DNA of 64,000 nt from Kordia sp965224175 (GTDB lineage Bacteria > Bacteroidota > Bacteroidia > Flavobacteriales > Flavobacteriaceae), in NCBI RefSeq assembly GCF_965224175.1, contig NZ_OZ245041.1:5270001-5334000 (forward strand). Reading direction: 5' to 3'. Positions 41,283 to 52,070 of the stretch are shown here, in pieces; the first letter of the stretch is position 1, and each line of letters begins with the position of its first letter. Both the position numbers and the translations under genes were made by a program. Below the pieces are notes generated by a model that did not search any database, had not been told where the DNA came from, and saw only the letters and a program-made list of their open reading frames with translations.

Positions 41283-41996
41283 TTACGATATAAATTTTTC
41301 TTTGTTTTTATTAAGAGTAGCTTTGACATCCTTTAATACCTGTTCAATTGTCTCTATAGATGATTCTAAATTTGATATTTCTATTCTACTTTCTTTTTTA
41401 GAGAAGTCATAATTTTCTGTATCACTTTCCAATTCAGGTTCTGATAATAAATATTCAATATCTACTAAATCTGAATTTATCTCAATTAATTTTTTATTCG
41501 ATATATGAAGAATAAAATCAGGTTGTTGTTTAGTCCTTTTGTTTTTATAAATTTTCTTAAAATTTTCTGGCAAGGAATATTTAGTCCAAAAATAAGAGAT
41601 AAGTGATACAATGAATAGCCATAAGTTGGAAACAAAAATTATTCCTTTGTTAATCATTATTTCATCTGACTCTTGAAGTAAAATAACTACTAAGATTATT
41701 ACAGAAATTACAATGAAAAAAATAGATACATTATAAAATTTAGATTCAATTAAGTAATAGTTCCGAGCAAAACTTTGATGAAAATCTAAATAGTTAGAAT
41801 ATGATAATGCAAATATTATAATATTAGCAAAAGCAATATTTGAAATTGTCAATACATCAATAAATGGTTGATTTAAAAAAACGGTTTTGAAAAGTATAAT
41901 AATACCAATTGGAAGTATTATAAATAACAAATCCTTGAGAAATAAGTCAATTATAGAATTGATGAAAAATGAAATCTTAGTTGATAATTTGTTCAT
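41283..41996 (-). CDS. Four-helix membrane protein with coiled-coil tail
   Basis: A 237-residue protein with four hydrophobic segments (about 19-40, 50-67, 90-108, 122-140) and an acidic cytoplasmic C-terminus of about 90 residues that ends in a coiled-coil-like stretch (ISNLESSIETIEQVLKDVKA). No family recognised. Its 3' end lies 82 nt before the next lipoprotein gene. Confidence 0.65.
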   Translation of the reverse strand: MNKLSTKISFFINSIIDLFLKDLLFIILPIGIIILFKTVFLNQPFIDVLTISNIAFANIIIFALSYSNYLDFHQSFARNYYLIESKFYNVSIFFIVISVIILVVILLQESDEIMINKGIIFVSNLWLFIVSLISYFWTKYSLPENFKKIYKNKRTKQQPDFILHISNKKLIEINSDLVDIEYLLSEPELESDTENYDFSKKESRIEISNLESSIETIEQVLKDVKATLNKNKEKFIS

Positions 41997-42185
41997 TCTA
42001 TGGTTTTTTTTGTGAGTATTTTAGTGTTAAAAATAAATAAACTGGATATAAAATAAAAATTTGATTTCGAATATTTAATTTTTGAAAAACTTAATAATAT
42101 TTTTGATTAAACACTAGGTTAACCTGTTTTAGAAAAAAATAAAATAAAGATTCTTTTACAAAAAGCGCCAATCCAAAGCAATAAT

Positions 42186-42716
42186 ATGAACACCAACACT
42201 TTTCCAGAAATACAGACAGAACGACTTCTCTTAAGACGATTACAAGTATCTGATTGGGAAGTGGTTTCCTATATACGTTCAGACAAAAAAATGAATGAAT
42301 TTATAAAAAGACCTATAGATCCATCTAAAGAAGCTGCTTTAAAATTCATTACAAGAATTAATAATAATATTGACACAAATACGGTCTATCATTGGGTTAT
42401 TACGAAGCAAAATGATCCTAAAATGATTGGAAGTATTTGTCTTTGGAATTTTTCTGAAGATAAAAAAACTGCTGAAGTCGGATACGATTTGAGCACAGCA
42501 TTTCAAGGAAAAGGAATCATGAATGAAACATTAAAAACAATCTTGGAATTTGGTTTCCATACATTGCAATTAGATACGATTGAAGCCTATACAGATAGAA
42601 GAAACGAAAGTTCTAAACGATTGCTTGAAAAAAATCAGTTTTCTATTGTTTTAGGAAAAAAAGATAGTGATAATGAAGATAATATTGTGTACGAAATAAA
42701 AAACAATATGCGCTAA
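42186..42716 (+). CDS. GNAT acetyltransferase, RimJ/RimL type
   Basis: A 176-residue acyltransferase: IQTERLLLRRLQVSDWEVVS, MIGSICLWNF, AEVGYDLSTAFQGKGIMNET (acetyl-CoA pyrophosphate loop QGKGIM), and DTIEAYTDRRNESSKRLLEK. Acceptor unknown. It ends 4 nt before the end of the converging CHAT gene, with no hairpin between. Confidence 0.9.
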   Translation: MNTNTFPEIQTERLLLRRLQVSDWEVVSYIRSDKKMNEFIKRPIDPSKEAALKFITRINNNIDTNTVYHWVITKQNDPKMIGSICLWNFSEDKKTAEVGYDLSTAFQGKGIMNETLKTILEFGFHTLQLDTIEAYTDRRNESSKRLLEKNQFSIVLGKKDSDNEDNIVYEIKNNMR

Positions 42717-42720
42717 TAAC

Positions 42721-45516
42721 TTAGAACAACTTCAAGGTGTTTTTTCTAATTCGGAAACTCACAATAACAATAATCATTAAGCTTAAAATAGCAGCAATGA
42801 TACAGATAAAATTAAATGATGCTTCTTGTTCTAGTTGAATTGGCGCAGAATCGCCATGCAATACAAATCCTGCCCAATAAAAAGGCTTTTGAAAGTTAGC
42901 GTCATCAGTATTTTTTAAATAATTCACTTTAGCATTTTGCAACGCAGTTGCTTTACTTTCTCCTTTTTTTAGATTTTTGTAAAAGTCAACCATAATTTTC
43001 TGTGTCACTTTATCTGGAACTTCCCATAAACTAGCTACAGTAGACGGAACGCCAGCCAACGTAAATGCACGATTGAGCGAAACCATTCCTTTGGAAGCAT
43101 CTATTTTTCCTTTGCCCGTATTGCACGCACTTAAAACGGCTAAATCTGAATTGAGATGCAAACCGTACAATTCTTCAATATACATTTTAGAATCGTTGTC
43201 ATTTTCATTGAAAACCAAATGACTCAATTCTGGCGTTTCATTATTAATATTTGCATGCATTGCCAAGTGAATGATTTTAGCTTTGCGTGAATATTTTATA
43301 AAATTATCTTTCGTTGCAAAAATAGATTCAAACAATCTACTTGGAAAAATAGAAGTCAGTAATTTAGATTCACTTTCGGCACCATACAAACGATACTCAT
43401 TATCACGTAAAGCAATTGAAGTTGTGTCAAACTCATTCTCTTGATATTGTGGTGTAAATACAACAATATCATCATTTTTTAATGTCTGATTTGGATACTT
43501 AGTATGATTTACAAACACTAAATGTGTGGCATAATTAATAGCAGCGTTTTCAACTAAATATTGATTATTATCCGTGATTAAAGTCTCAAAGGGTAAATAG
43601 TGTAATACATTATCCGGAATAATGGTATATGCTGTAAAATCCTTCATGTTAAAAGGAAATAACTTTTTATACAAAGTATGTGCTATTTCTTTGTTTTCTT
43701 GTTGCTTACTTATTTGATTATAATAGGTTTCAGCATCAGCCAAAATACTAGCTGAATTGGCTAATTCATAAAAATCAATACGATCACTTGTGATCTTGAA
43801 AGCTATCAATTGATTGCCCATTTTTTTATATTTCACAATGACTTGCGAAGGTTTCATAGTTGCTTGAATCTTTTTAATATCAAAAGTTTCAAAAGCAAAA
43901 GTGGCAATGTTAGGAAATTGTTGTTTAAGTGTGGCTAATTGTTGTTTCAACTGTTGTTCATAATCAAAAATAGCAGCAGTATCTTTTCTGCGTTTTGCTA
44001 ATACCAAAGCTTTGCGTATTGTTTGTTCTTTTTGCACTAACGTATCAGAAATATTGGCTTCATTCAACAGTCTACTTTGATGAAATTTTTTCCAAGCCAG
44101 TCGGTTTTCAATTATTTCCATTCGGTTTAACAGGATTTCTATATTGAAATCTTTATGACCATAACCAAGTTTTTTGAGCTTTAATATTCCGCCAACAGCA
44201 CTTTGATAATAAGTTGTCAATTTATCATTAAATCGTTCTTCACGATAGCAATTTTCAAACTGAATCAAACTTAATTTGTACATTTTCGACGCAAGCGAAA
44301 GTACAGTTGCATCTTTTGGATATTTCTCTACAATTTTAGCCGCCATTTTTACCAATAAACCAGTTTCATTCAAGTCGTAACTTGGTACAAAATTCGAATA
44401 TTCTTTTTTTAACGGATTTTTACCTGCATGAATTGCAGCAATTGATTTTTCTAATGAGCGAATGACTTCTTCTTTGTCATCTAAAGCAATTAAAATATTG
44501 GCTTTCTCAGCTTCAAAATAGGAGAGACGTGTATCATTTTTTGGTAACCTTGCAAGCAATGCATTCATGAACCGTAATGATTGCGCATATTTCTTTTCGA
44601 ATTGAAAAGCTTTCACTTTATTGAATTGAAATTGATAATAATGTGTTTCAAAAAAAGTTGCTTCTAAATTTTGTAACGCTTTATTTAAGTTTTTGTGTGC
44701 AAGTTTACAATCGGAATTCGTTACTGTTTCTTTTCGCAAATACGCATCGCCCAACATATTTAGCGCGACGGCATACATACGTTTTTCCGCACTATTGAAT
44801 CTTTTTTGACGTTTTAGAGCTTCTAAGTTTTGAACATGATTTTTAATTGTAGCAATATCTTTGTCCGTGAAAACGCTTTTATTATTAATGATTTCAACAG
44901 CTTTATATTGAAACAGCACAGGTTTAGAAGCTTCACTTTTAGCCGTTTTAATACTGTTTTTATGTGTTGCATATAATTGTTGTGCTTTATTCAAATAATT
45001 ATAAGCTTCTTCTTGAAAACCAAAATCTGCTGCCGAACCTGCAATATCTGCGTAAATAGAAAGTACATAATCGTAATTAGGATGTTGCACAGTTTCCATG
45101 ATAGAAGCTGCTTTTTTAGAACTTTCATAGGAATCGAGATAACTTCCCAATCCATGTTCTGAAAATGCACGTTCATAGTACAATTCTGCTTTGTAATTCA
45201 ATCCTTCATCAGAAGTTGGACAATAGGAAATAGCTTTATTATAAGACGCAATAGAAACATCAAAGCGTTGCAAATAATACTCGGAAGCACCTTTGTAGAA
45301 ATACAAGTTAGCTGTAGATAAACTATCTAATTGGTTTTTGTTTTTTGATACTATTTCAATGGCTTTCTCTGTAAGTGAAATACATTCAGTATAGTTTTTC
45401 GCATTATAAGAAGCGGTTACTGTTTTAAGTATATTTTGAGGTGTTTCTTGCGCATGCAAAAACTGCTGCGAAGAAAAAAGACATGAAATAATAATACAAA
45501 GTATAATTTTTTTCAC
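42721..45516 (-). CDS. TPR-CHAT caspase-like protein
   Basis: A 931-residue protein. Signal peptide (residues 1-22), TPR repeats from about 30 to 450, a linker helix, then a CHAT (C25/caspase-like) domain from about 620. The dyad is seen as His754 in IIHLAMHAN and Cys798 in AVLSACNTGKG, both in usual context, followed by GVPSTVASLWEV. A single membrane helix (about 905-924) precedes a short basic end, so the domain faces the periplasm if the signal is used. Last gene of the leftward surface-protein set, separated by 224 nt from the previous one. Confidence 0.92.
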   Translation of the reverse strand: MKKIILCIIISCLFSSQQFLHAQETPQNILKTVTASYNAKNYTECISLTEKAIEIVSKNKNQLDSLSTANLYFYKGASEYYLQRFDVSIASYNKAISYCPTSDEGLNYKAELYYERAFSEHGLGSYLDSYESSKKAASIMETVQHPNYDYVLSIYADIAGSAADFGFQEEAYNYLNKAQQLYATHKNSIKTAKSEASKPVLFQYKAVEIINNKSVFTDKDIATIKNHVQNLEALKRQKRFNSAEKRMYAVALNMLGDAYLRKETVTNSDCKLAHKNLNKALQNLEATFFETHYYQFQFNKVKAFQFEKKYAQSLRFMNALLARLPKNDTRLSYFEAEKANILIALDDKEEVIRSLEKSIAAIHAGKNPLKKEYSNFVPSYDLNETGLLVKMAAKIVEKYPKDATVLSLASKMYKLSLIQFENCYREERFNDKLTTYYQSAVGGILKLKKLGYGHKDFNIEILLNRMEIIENRLAWKKFHQSRLLNEANISDTLVQKEQTIRKALVLAKRRKDTAAIFDYEQQLKQQLATLKQQFPNIATFAFETFDIKKIQATMKPSQVIVKYKKMGNQLIAFKITSDRIDFYELANSASILADAETYYNQISKQQENKEIAHTLYKKLFPFNMKDFTAYTIIPDNVLHYLPFETLITDNNQYLVENAAINYATHLVFVNHTKYPNQTLKNDDIVVFTPQYQENEFDTTSIALRDNEYRLYGAESESKLLTSIFPSRLFESIFATKDNFIKYSRKAKIIHLAMHANINNETPELSHLVFNENDNDSKMYIEELYGLHLNSDLAVLSACNTGKGKIDASKGMVSLNRAFTLAGVPSTVASLWEVPDKVTQKIMVDFYKNLKKGESKATALQNAKVNYLKNTDDANFQKPFYWAGFVLHGDSAPIQLEQEASFNFICIIAAILSLMIIVIVSFRIRKNTLKLF

Positions 45517-45740
45517 TTATTGGTTGTTTTAGGGAATCTTCTTCAATTTACATAATCTTTAACAAACTCATTGTGTTTAATTTGTGAGATTGCGTTATTA
45601 ATGTATGAATTGCATCAAATTTTACACGAACGGTATGCGAATCGTATGTATTTGATTCACAACCGTCCATATAAATAACAATTCGAAACGTAAAAAACCG
45701 ACATTGTTAATTTTTAATAAAAGAGATTGTTTTATGCTTT

Positions 45741-46703
45741 TTAATTCTCGGGTAGTTGTTCTTGAATTTCATAGGTACTAAAATTTAGAAAATTTCCTGG
45801 ATGTGCTAATACATTCTGAAGAATTAAAGGAGAATCTGGTTCGGTTCCTGTATATTGGGTTTTACCATCCATGTTTATATCGTGAATATTATATCCTTGA
45901 ACGATATATGTTGGAAAATTTAGGAAGTTCCCAGAATTATTTAATACTTCTGATAAAATGCTCGGAACATCTGGATTAGTTCCTGAATATTGTACTATAT
46001 CATCTCCATTTACATTTCCAGCCCAAAGCGCTAGTTCTGTACTTGCTAATTCTACTTGAGCATTCGATCCAAAGCTTGCAATTGAATTATCTGTAAAATT
46101 GACTGTGGTAGTGCTGTTTTTTGAAAGTGAAATTGGATTCGCAGACATCACACTCAAATGATTACGGTGTTTAATAACTACGTGATAATTACCTAGTGCC
46201 GCATTTAATACCAATGTAGAACTACCATCTAAAGCCACTACATCTCCATCGCGTTGTAATAACGCTGATTTTGCCGTAACTATTTTTGTGTTGTTATTTT
46301 CTTGTCTTAATTCTATCCAAACCCAGTCTACAATAGCATTGTTACCTGTAATAGTAAATACTGAAGTATCTACAGTAGCATTATCTGCATACGGACTTGT
46401 GGTTGGGATATAATTATTGGAACGCAAATCGTCATTCATTAAACCAGTAGTATTTTGGGAAAATAAAGGACCTTGTAAAAACACAATGGGGTCAATTTTG
46501 ATTTTAAAACTTGGTGCGATAAATCCTTCAGAAACTTTAAAGCTTCCAGTGAATTCCTGAATATTACTTTCCCCAATACTATACATTAGTTGTAAATTGG
46601 AAGCTGTACTTGATGCGCCACCAGAATCTAAAGAACTTCTTTCTACGGTTTGACCAAATCCAATACTAGTACAGAGAAAAAGTACTATTTTAAAATAATT
46701 CAT
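45741..46703 (-). CDS. Exported protein with repeated Ca-like NGD motif
   Basis: A 320-residue protein with a signal peptide (YFKIVLFLCTSIGFGQ) and an N-terminal part like haemagglutinin-type flavobacterial proteins (SSLDSGGASSTASNLQLMYS). The C-terminus has two copies of a dockerin-like unit: GNVNGDDIVQYSGTNPD and DINMDGKTQYTGTEPD, each followed by ILxxVLxxxGNFLNFxTY. Surface exposure likely; function unknown. It follows the beta-roll gene by 10 nt. Confidence 0.75.
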   Translation of the reverse strand: MNYFKIVLFLCTSIGFGQTVERSSLDSGGASSTASNLQLMYSIGESNIQEFTGSFKVSEGFIAPSFKIKIDPIVFLQGPLFSQNTTGLMNDDLRSNNYIPTTSPYADNATVDTSVFTITGNNAIVDWVWIELRQENNNTKIVTAKSALLQRDGDVVALDGSSTLVLNAALGNYHVVIKHRNHLSVMSANPISLSKNSTTTVNFTDNSIASFGSNAQVELASTELALWAGNVNGDDIVQYSGTNPDVPSILSEVLNNSGNFLNFPTYIVQGYNIHDINMDGKTQYTGTEPDSPLILQNVLAHPGNFLNFSTYEIQEQLPEN

Positions 46704-46713
46704 AATGCTACTT

Positions 46714-48948
46714 TTAATATGTGTAATGTATTCTCACTTGTTGAATTGCGGTATCAGAAGTTCCAGACCATGAACCGCCTGAAACTGGTTTAATACGAAC
46801 ATAATACGCTCTATACGTACTAGAATTAAATCCTGAAATAGGAAAATTTACATTGTTTGCAGTAGCAATTCGGTTTGCTGGACTGTAACTATTGGTGTTT
46901 AATTGAGTTCCTGCCACAAAAAAGGATTGTGTACTATTGTTAGAAGCATTAAATTGTTGAAATCCGATAGTGAATTCTAACGCACGTCCTGAAAATGTAT
47001 TAGAGTCTTTGTAAATAAATTCTACAGTTCTTATAACAGCATTTTTAGGAAATTGTATAGGAGCATAAATTTCAGATACATCACCAGGTACGCTAATATA
47101 GGCGCCATCAATTCGATGTCTTGTCATTGTAATACCACTACCACCAACATCTTCTTTATTAAAATCAAAAGGAGTAATGACTAGAATATCACTATCAGGA
47201 GTTGAGTTGGCTACTAAGTTACCATTGGCGGTAACACTCACAGTACGTGTTCCTGTTCCTGCTAAATTATCAATATTGACTACTCCTGACTCCATTACTG
47301 AAAAAGCATTGTTTCTAGCTGTAACTCCAGTTCCGTTTCCAATCATAAATAAAGCATTAGTATCATCTTCATTAAATAAACCAATAGCTGTAGCAGAATC
47401 ATTTGTTACTCTTGTAAATCTTCCTAAAGCAACCGATGTTTGTCCACCAGCAAAATTATTTGCTCCTGCAGAAAAAGATGTATTTCCACTTGCTGTAGAA
47501 CCTCCAAAAGCCACTGAATAAGTTCCAGAAGCTGTACTACCACCAACAGCAAAAGAAGAAAATCCACTTGCAACAGAATTATTCCCAAATGCATTTGCGT
47601 ACTCATCAGTTGCTTGTGAATTTTCACCAACGGCAAAACTATAATCTCCACTAGCAATGGTACCTCTTCCCAAAGCCACACTGCTTTCTCCAGAAGCAGT
47701 ACTAGCGCCACCAGCAGCAAAAGCATTGTCAGCAGTTGCAGAACTTCCATTTCCTAATGCAGTAGCACCAAATCCAGAAGCAGTAGTTACGATTCCTGCT
47801 GAAAACGCATAACTGCCTGTTGCGCCATAAGTTGTACTTGGAAAAGTTGCGGTAGATAGATCAACTGCATTTAACCCAATATTTCCAAAGTTATTCGAAT
47901 CTTGTCCAATCAATCGCCAACCATTTCCATTGCCTTCGTCGAGTTGTTCTAAACCTGTACTGATAGTTCCTGCGTTGGCGTCTACGTAGGCTTTTGTGGC
48001 TAAAGCATTAGGTTGTGTAATTTCTATAACATCTAAATCATTTGCGATGATATTTCCATCAGATTTTACACTCAATACATTTTTACGAGTTGCATCATCA
48101 GCACCGTTTCCAATGATGAGTAATGCATCCGTTTCTACTTCATTCCATTTACCTAATACCGTTTGCGCATTAATTTGATTACTAGATATATTTCCAAAGC
48201 CTGCCACTAAAGAGTTAGAACCATTCACTGTGTTTTGACTTCCCAAAGCTAAAGCACTTGAACCAGCGACTTGATTATTTGTACCAAAAGCAGTAGCAGC
48301 GAGGCCATTTGCTGTATTGTTTCTTCCTGCAGCGAAGGAATACAAACCACGATTGGAATTGTTCCATTGAACTCCGTCAACAGCGCCAGCTCTAAATGCT
48401 ACTTTTGATTTGTCAAAAAACATACGACTGTCTAAGTTTACATTGTTTTGGTCTTCCAAACTTGGGCTTCCTACGACAAAATTTGCATTGGTATTAGTTG
48501 CTGTAATTCTATTAGGTGTAGATTCAGTAAATGGACTTACATTGCCTGATCCACCAGTGTTTTCTGCATACAATGCGTACGGAACTGTTTTGAATTCAGT
48601 AGTACCAAAGTCAATAAAACCACTTCCTGTGTCTATTTCTGTTTTTACAAAATGTGTGTCAAATCCCCAATTTATGGTTTGAAAATCTCCAGAAAGATTT
48701 GTTCCTTCACCAATATTTACAATGATGATTCCATTACTGTCAGTAGTTGTTGCATGTGTTTCTTTATAGACTTCATTAGTTGCCATGTTGCCTTCTAAAA
48801 TGGTAAATTGTACAGTGACAGATTGATTGGCAAGTGGCGTACCAATATTATCAGAAATTAAGGCTTTGTAATTGATTCCACGTGTTTGTGAAAACAAATT
48901 CCCAGTATATGAAAGAATTAGAAATAGAAATAAATATCGTATTTTCAT
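46714..48948 (-). CDS. Exported protein with YadA-head-like repeats
   Basis: A 744-residue protein. Signal MKIRYLFLFLILS. Residues about 20-130 form a beta-sandwich common in Bacteroidota (GINYKALISDNIGTPLANQS). Two long tracts of a 14-residue repeat follow, like the YadA/Hia head: SSALALGSQNTVNGSNSLV and GFSSFAVGGSTASG. No coiled-coil stalk or barrel is present, so it is not a standard trimeric autotransporter. A jelly-roll-like C-terminus closes the protein. Confidence 0.8.
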   Translation of the reverse strand: MKIRYLFLFLILSYTGNLFSQTRGINYKALISDNIGTPLANQSVTVQFTILEGNMATNEVYKETHATTTDSNGIIIVNIGEGTNLSGDFQTINWGFDTHFVKTEIDTGSGFIDFGTTEFKTVPYALYAENTGGSGNVSPFTESTPNRITATNTNANFVVGSPSLEDQNNVNLDSRMFFDKSKVAFRAGAVDGVQWNNSNRGLYSFAAGRNNTANGLAATAFGTNNQVAGSSALALGSQNTVNGSNSLVAGFGNISSNQINAQTVLGKWNEVETDALLIIGNGADDATRKNVLSVKSDGNIIANDLDVIEITQPNALATKAYVDANAGTISTGLEQLDEGNGNGWRLIGQDSNNFGNIGLNAVDLSTATFPSTTYGATGSYAFSAGIVTTASGFGATALGNGSSATADNAFAAGGASTASGESSVALGRGTIASGDYSFAVGENSQATDEYANAFGNNSVASGFSSFAVGGSTASGTYSVAFGGSTASGNTSFSAGANNFAGGQTSVALGRFTRVTNDSATAIGLFNEDDTNALFMIGNGTGVTARNNAFSVMESGVVNIDNLAGTGTRTVSVTANGNLVANSTPDSDILVITPFDFNKEDVGGSGITMTRHRIDGAYISVPGDVSEIYAPIQFPKNAVIRTVEFIYKDSNTFSGRALEFTIGFQQFNASNNSTQSFFVAGTQLNTNSYSPANRIATANNVNFPISGFNSSTYRAYYVRIKPVSGGSWSGTSDTAIQQVRIHYTY

Positions 48949-48971
48949 TTGTGAGTTCATGTTAATGATTG

Positions 48972-50687
48972 TTATTCTTTAATGATTTTTTTTGTGAAGT
49001 TTTTGTTTTCAGTCTTTATATTCAAAATGTAAACTCCTTTGGCAAGATCACTAACATCAATTATATTGTTCTGTCTGTCAATATTAAAAATCATTTTTTG
49101 ACCTATTACATTGTATAGTTTTACCGATTTTATAATATCATTATTAGAAAAATTAATTTTTAATATTGAAGATGTTGGGTTTGGATAGATAGAAATTTTC
49201 TCCTCTTCTATAATATCAGTACTCAATGTGCTATCTGATATTTTCCATAATTCTGATCCTTTATCTACGTTGTTAATTTCAAAAGAAGCACTTATATATA
49301 AGCTTTCATTAAAGACAATAGGCCTAAGAAAATCAGTGCCTACATCTGTTGCTGTTGTGTTTGGTGGTGAAATTTTTATTGGGGTGTTTGTCAAGTCATA
49401 TACATATAGGTTTCCTAATGTTGCATTACTAAAATCATTCGTAGTAAAGAAAAGCTTGTCATTGTAGCCAATAAAATAGTTGTATTCGTTCATAGAGTTT
49501 CCAGAAGTATTTAAATCGCTAATCATATTAGTACCAGAAGCCGTTCCATCACTTTCCCAAGGTTCTAAGTTGTCTGCAATATTTCCTCCGTTAAAACTGT
49601 CAGTAGCTTTAAAGTATAATTTGTTCTGGAATACATAAAAAGTTTGTTGTGTACCATCTCCTATGGGAATAGACCATTGGTTTCCTGTTGAATTTATATC
49701 TAAAAGCATTTCAGTACCTAGCTCAGTTCCATCTGTAAACCAGATTTCTCTACCATGAATACCATCGTCTGCTAAAAAATATAACTTATTATTAAATTCA
49801 GTGAATTTTGCATAGCTTCCAATGCCTCCTACAACTCCAGGATTGATATCTTTTACAAGTAAAGTTCCAGCTAGTGTACCATCGGTTTGCCAGAGTTCAT
49901 CACCATGTGTATTATCTTCTACATGAAAATATACGATATTGTTAAAAACTGTCATTTCTCTTGGAAACGAATTGGAAGAGCCAGGATTAATATCTTTTAC
50001 TAATACTGTACCAGCTTGTGTACCATCTGTTTTCCATAATTCTCTCCCTAAATTAGCTCCATTTGAGTTTCTACCTTCAAAGATTAGAAAACCATTATAG
50101 ACGCAAATGTCTGATTCTATTTGAGAACTAAACCACATTTGAGCTAATGTTGAAATGGGTTTTGTCCCCGTATTGGTTCCATCAGATTCATACAGATACG
50201 TATTAGAAGTTCCAGGTTCATCTGCTATAAATACAATTTTATTGTTAAAGATTGTAAAAGGTTGGTAGCCTGAAACTACTCCGTTTCCAACACCAGTTAA
50301 AATATCTTTAACTAGTACTGTACCAGCTTCAGTACCATCTGTTTTCCATAACTCTCTACCTTCTGCACTGGTTTTGGCAGTAAAAAACAATTCACCATTT
50401 AATACAGTTAACCGCCTAGGATCTCCGCTATTTTGCTGAAAAAAACTTGTGCCAGTATATAGGTCTTTTACTAATACTGTACCAGCTTGTGTACCGTCTG
50501 TTTTCCATAATTCTCTACCAGAATTATCATTAAAGGCATTAAAGTAAATTTCTCCATTAAATTCTACAAAACTATGTGGAGAAGAATTTCCATTGGAATT
50601 AGGGTTTATTTCTAATTCTTCAAAGTTATATTGAGCATTTGCGTGCAGCCCTATAAATAAGAGAAGTCCGAGTAGTATTTTTTTCAT
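48972..50687 (-). CDS. ELWxTDGT repeat protein with T9SS sorting domain
   Basis: A 571-residue secreted protein. After a signal peptide it holds about seven repeats of ELWKTDGTQAGTVLVKDI type (60-70 residues each), forming probably a beta-propeller. The C-terminus SIYPNPTSSILKINFSNN to KKIIKE is a type A sorting domain for type IX secretion. It is likely surface-attached or released. It lies 16 nt after the gene before it and 24 nt before the YadA-head-like gene. Confidence 0.9.
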   Translation of the reverse strand: MKKILLGLLLFIGLHANAQYNFEELEINPNSNGNSSPHSFVEFNGEIYFNAFNDNSGRELWKTDGTQAGTVLVKDLYTGTSFFQQNSGDPRRLTVLNGELFFTAKTSAEGRELWKTDGTEAGTVLVKDILTGVGNGVVSGYQPFTIFNNKIVFIADEPGTSNTYLYESDGTNTGTKPISTLAQMWFSSQIESDICVYNGFLIFEGRNSNGANLGRELWKTDGTQAGTVLVKDINPGSSNSFPREMTVFNNIVYFHVEDNTHGDELWQTDGTLAGTLLVKDINPGVVGGIGSYAKFTEFNNKLYFLADDGIHGREIWFTDGTELGTEMLLDINSTGNQWSIPIGDGTQQTFYVFQNKLYFKATDSFNGGNIADNLEPWESDGTASGTNMISDLNTSGNSMNEYNYFIGYNDKLFFTTNDFSNATLGNLYVYDLTNTPIKISPPNTTATDVGTDFLRPIVFNESLYISASFEINNVDKGSELWKISDSTLSTDIIEEEKISIYPNPTSSILKINFSNNDIIKSVKLYNVIGQKMIFNIDRQNNIIDVSDLAKGVYILNIKTENKNFTKKIIKE

Positions 50688-50702
50688 TTTGTGTTTTTTT
50701 GA

Positions 50703-51254
50703 TTATTTCATTTTGGATTGATTCACGGAAAAACTCACTTTCACCTTGCTTGTCATCATTTTTTTAGAACCATCATCCATGCGAATTTCCATAGTAAGTG
50801 TATCTTCAAATTCCCCAGAAACGATTCTACGTTTTTTAACGACTCCTTCTTTCCAAGCGGTAACATGTGTGATTTTTGTTGTGCTACAACCTGAAAAATC
50901 TCCATTAATACGCTTATAAGATTTAATATTGTTGAGGTCAATAAAATTCAAGCTTCCACAACCAGAAGTACTTTTCTTTGGTTGATGTGTTCCAACTGTT
51001 GGTTTGCCCATTATATTTCTGTTGATGTAGTGTACTTGAAAACCATCTTTAGTCATCAATTTGGAAGCATTTATATTGCTAGCGCCTTCAAAAAACTCAA
51101 TATTTGCTTGACTTGCATAGTTTCCTTTTTCAGGATAAAAGGTATGTGTGCCTTTTAATGGTCCGTCACTAAATGTAATGGAGATAAAATGTTTTTTACT
51201 TTGCGAAAAAGCAATCGTAGTGAATAAAAATAATATATAGAATAAATGTTTCAT
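50703..51254 (-). CDS. Uncharacterised exported protein
   Basis: A 183-residue protein with a signal peptide (KHLFYILFLFTTIAFSQ). The rest is beta-rich with two likely disulphide Cys (near 98 and 122) and a Lys/Gly-rich end. No family recognised. It starts one base after the DUF4412 gene ends, in the same operon. Confidence 0.7.
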   Translation of the reverse strand: MKHLFYILFLFTTIAFSQSKKHFISITFSDGPLKGTHTFYPEKGNYASQANIEFFEGASNINASKLMTKDGFQVHYINRNIMGKPTVGTHQPKKSTSGCGSLNFIDLNNIKSYKRINGDFSGCSTTKITHVTAWKEGVVKKRRIVSGEFEDTLTMEIRMDDGSKKMMTSKVKVSFSVNQSKMK

Positions 51255-51255
51255 A

Positions 51256-52029
51256 TTACATCGATTTATAAGCGTTTACGTTAATTTTTACATTCGTATT
51301 TGTGTCAATTTTGATCACTTTTACCGAGCTACTTTCCGTATTCGTTTTATAGTTTAGTTCTAACACAAAGCCTTCAAATGGACCATCGGTTTTCATTGCT
51401 AAAATTGGAACGAATTTTCCTTTGATAGGGAAGTTATTCGTAACCCAAGCATTTACTTTTCCTCCTTCATTTTCATATACATATTCATAACAGGTATAAC
51501 CAAGAATCGTTTTTGTTTTTCCTGTTTTAATCAAATCACTTTTCTGCGGAACTTTATCTGCATAATCCAATTGTCCTAGTTCGTCATTGGCTACTTTCTT
51601 TTTGATCTTCATTCCAGGCATGTCCATAAACATTGTACTAGAAGTTGGAGTAATCACTGTATAAATTTGTCCCATGGAAGCGTCACCATTATCATCTAAC
51701 TTCATGCAAAGTACATTTGCGTTGTTGCTATCAAACAAAAAATCAAGTTGTGCTTTATCGCTTCCATCGGCTTGCATTTCTATAGTAATGCTTTGATTAA
51801 AAATGTATGAATTGCCCGTATTTTTGTTGGTCTTAGCTTTTTTATTCCCTAAAACTTTGTCAAGCATATTATCGGCAGCTTTTTCAGCTTCCTCCATAGC
51901 TTTTTGTTCTAACTTTTCTTCAACTTTTGTTTCTACTTTATTTTGTATTCGCTTCAAGAGTTGCGAATTTCCGTTTTGAGCTGCTAACAAGAAGCAAACA
52001 CAAACACTTACTTTAAAAATTGTTTTCAT
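51256..52029 (-). CDS. DUF4412-like exported protein
   Basis: A 257-residue protein: signal MKTIFKVSVCVCFLLAAQ, a helical coiled-coil-like part (KVETKVEEKLEQKAMEEAEK), then a beta-rich domain similar to DUF4412 (TKTILGYTCYEYVYENEGGK). First gene of the leftward set. Start at MKTIFK; the longer frame would extend through the sigma promoter. Confidence 0.78.
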   Translation of the reverse strand: MKTIFKVSVCVCFLLAAQNGNSQLLKRIQNKVETKVEEKLEQKAMEEAEKAADNMLDKVLGNKKAKTNKNTGNSYIFNQSITIEMQADGSDKAQLDFLFDSNNANVLCMKLDDNGDASMGQIYTVITPTSSTMFMDMPGMKIKKKVANDELGQLDYADKVPQKSDLIKTGKTKTILGYTCYEYVYENEGGKVNAWVTNNFPIKGKFVPILAMKTDGPFEGFVLELNYKTNTESSSVKVIKIDTNTNVKINVNAYKSM

Positions 52030-52070
52030 GATTATTACGTTTCGTTTCCTCTTTATATATTTACAGAGAG

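Noticed and set aside
46714..48948. Trimeric autotransporter adhesin
   Set aside because: Only the head-like repeats match; stalk and barrel are missing, and the organism type uses type IX secretion.
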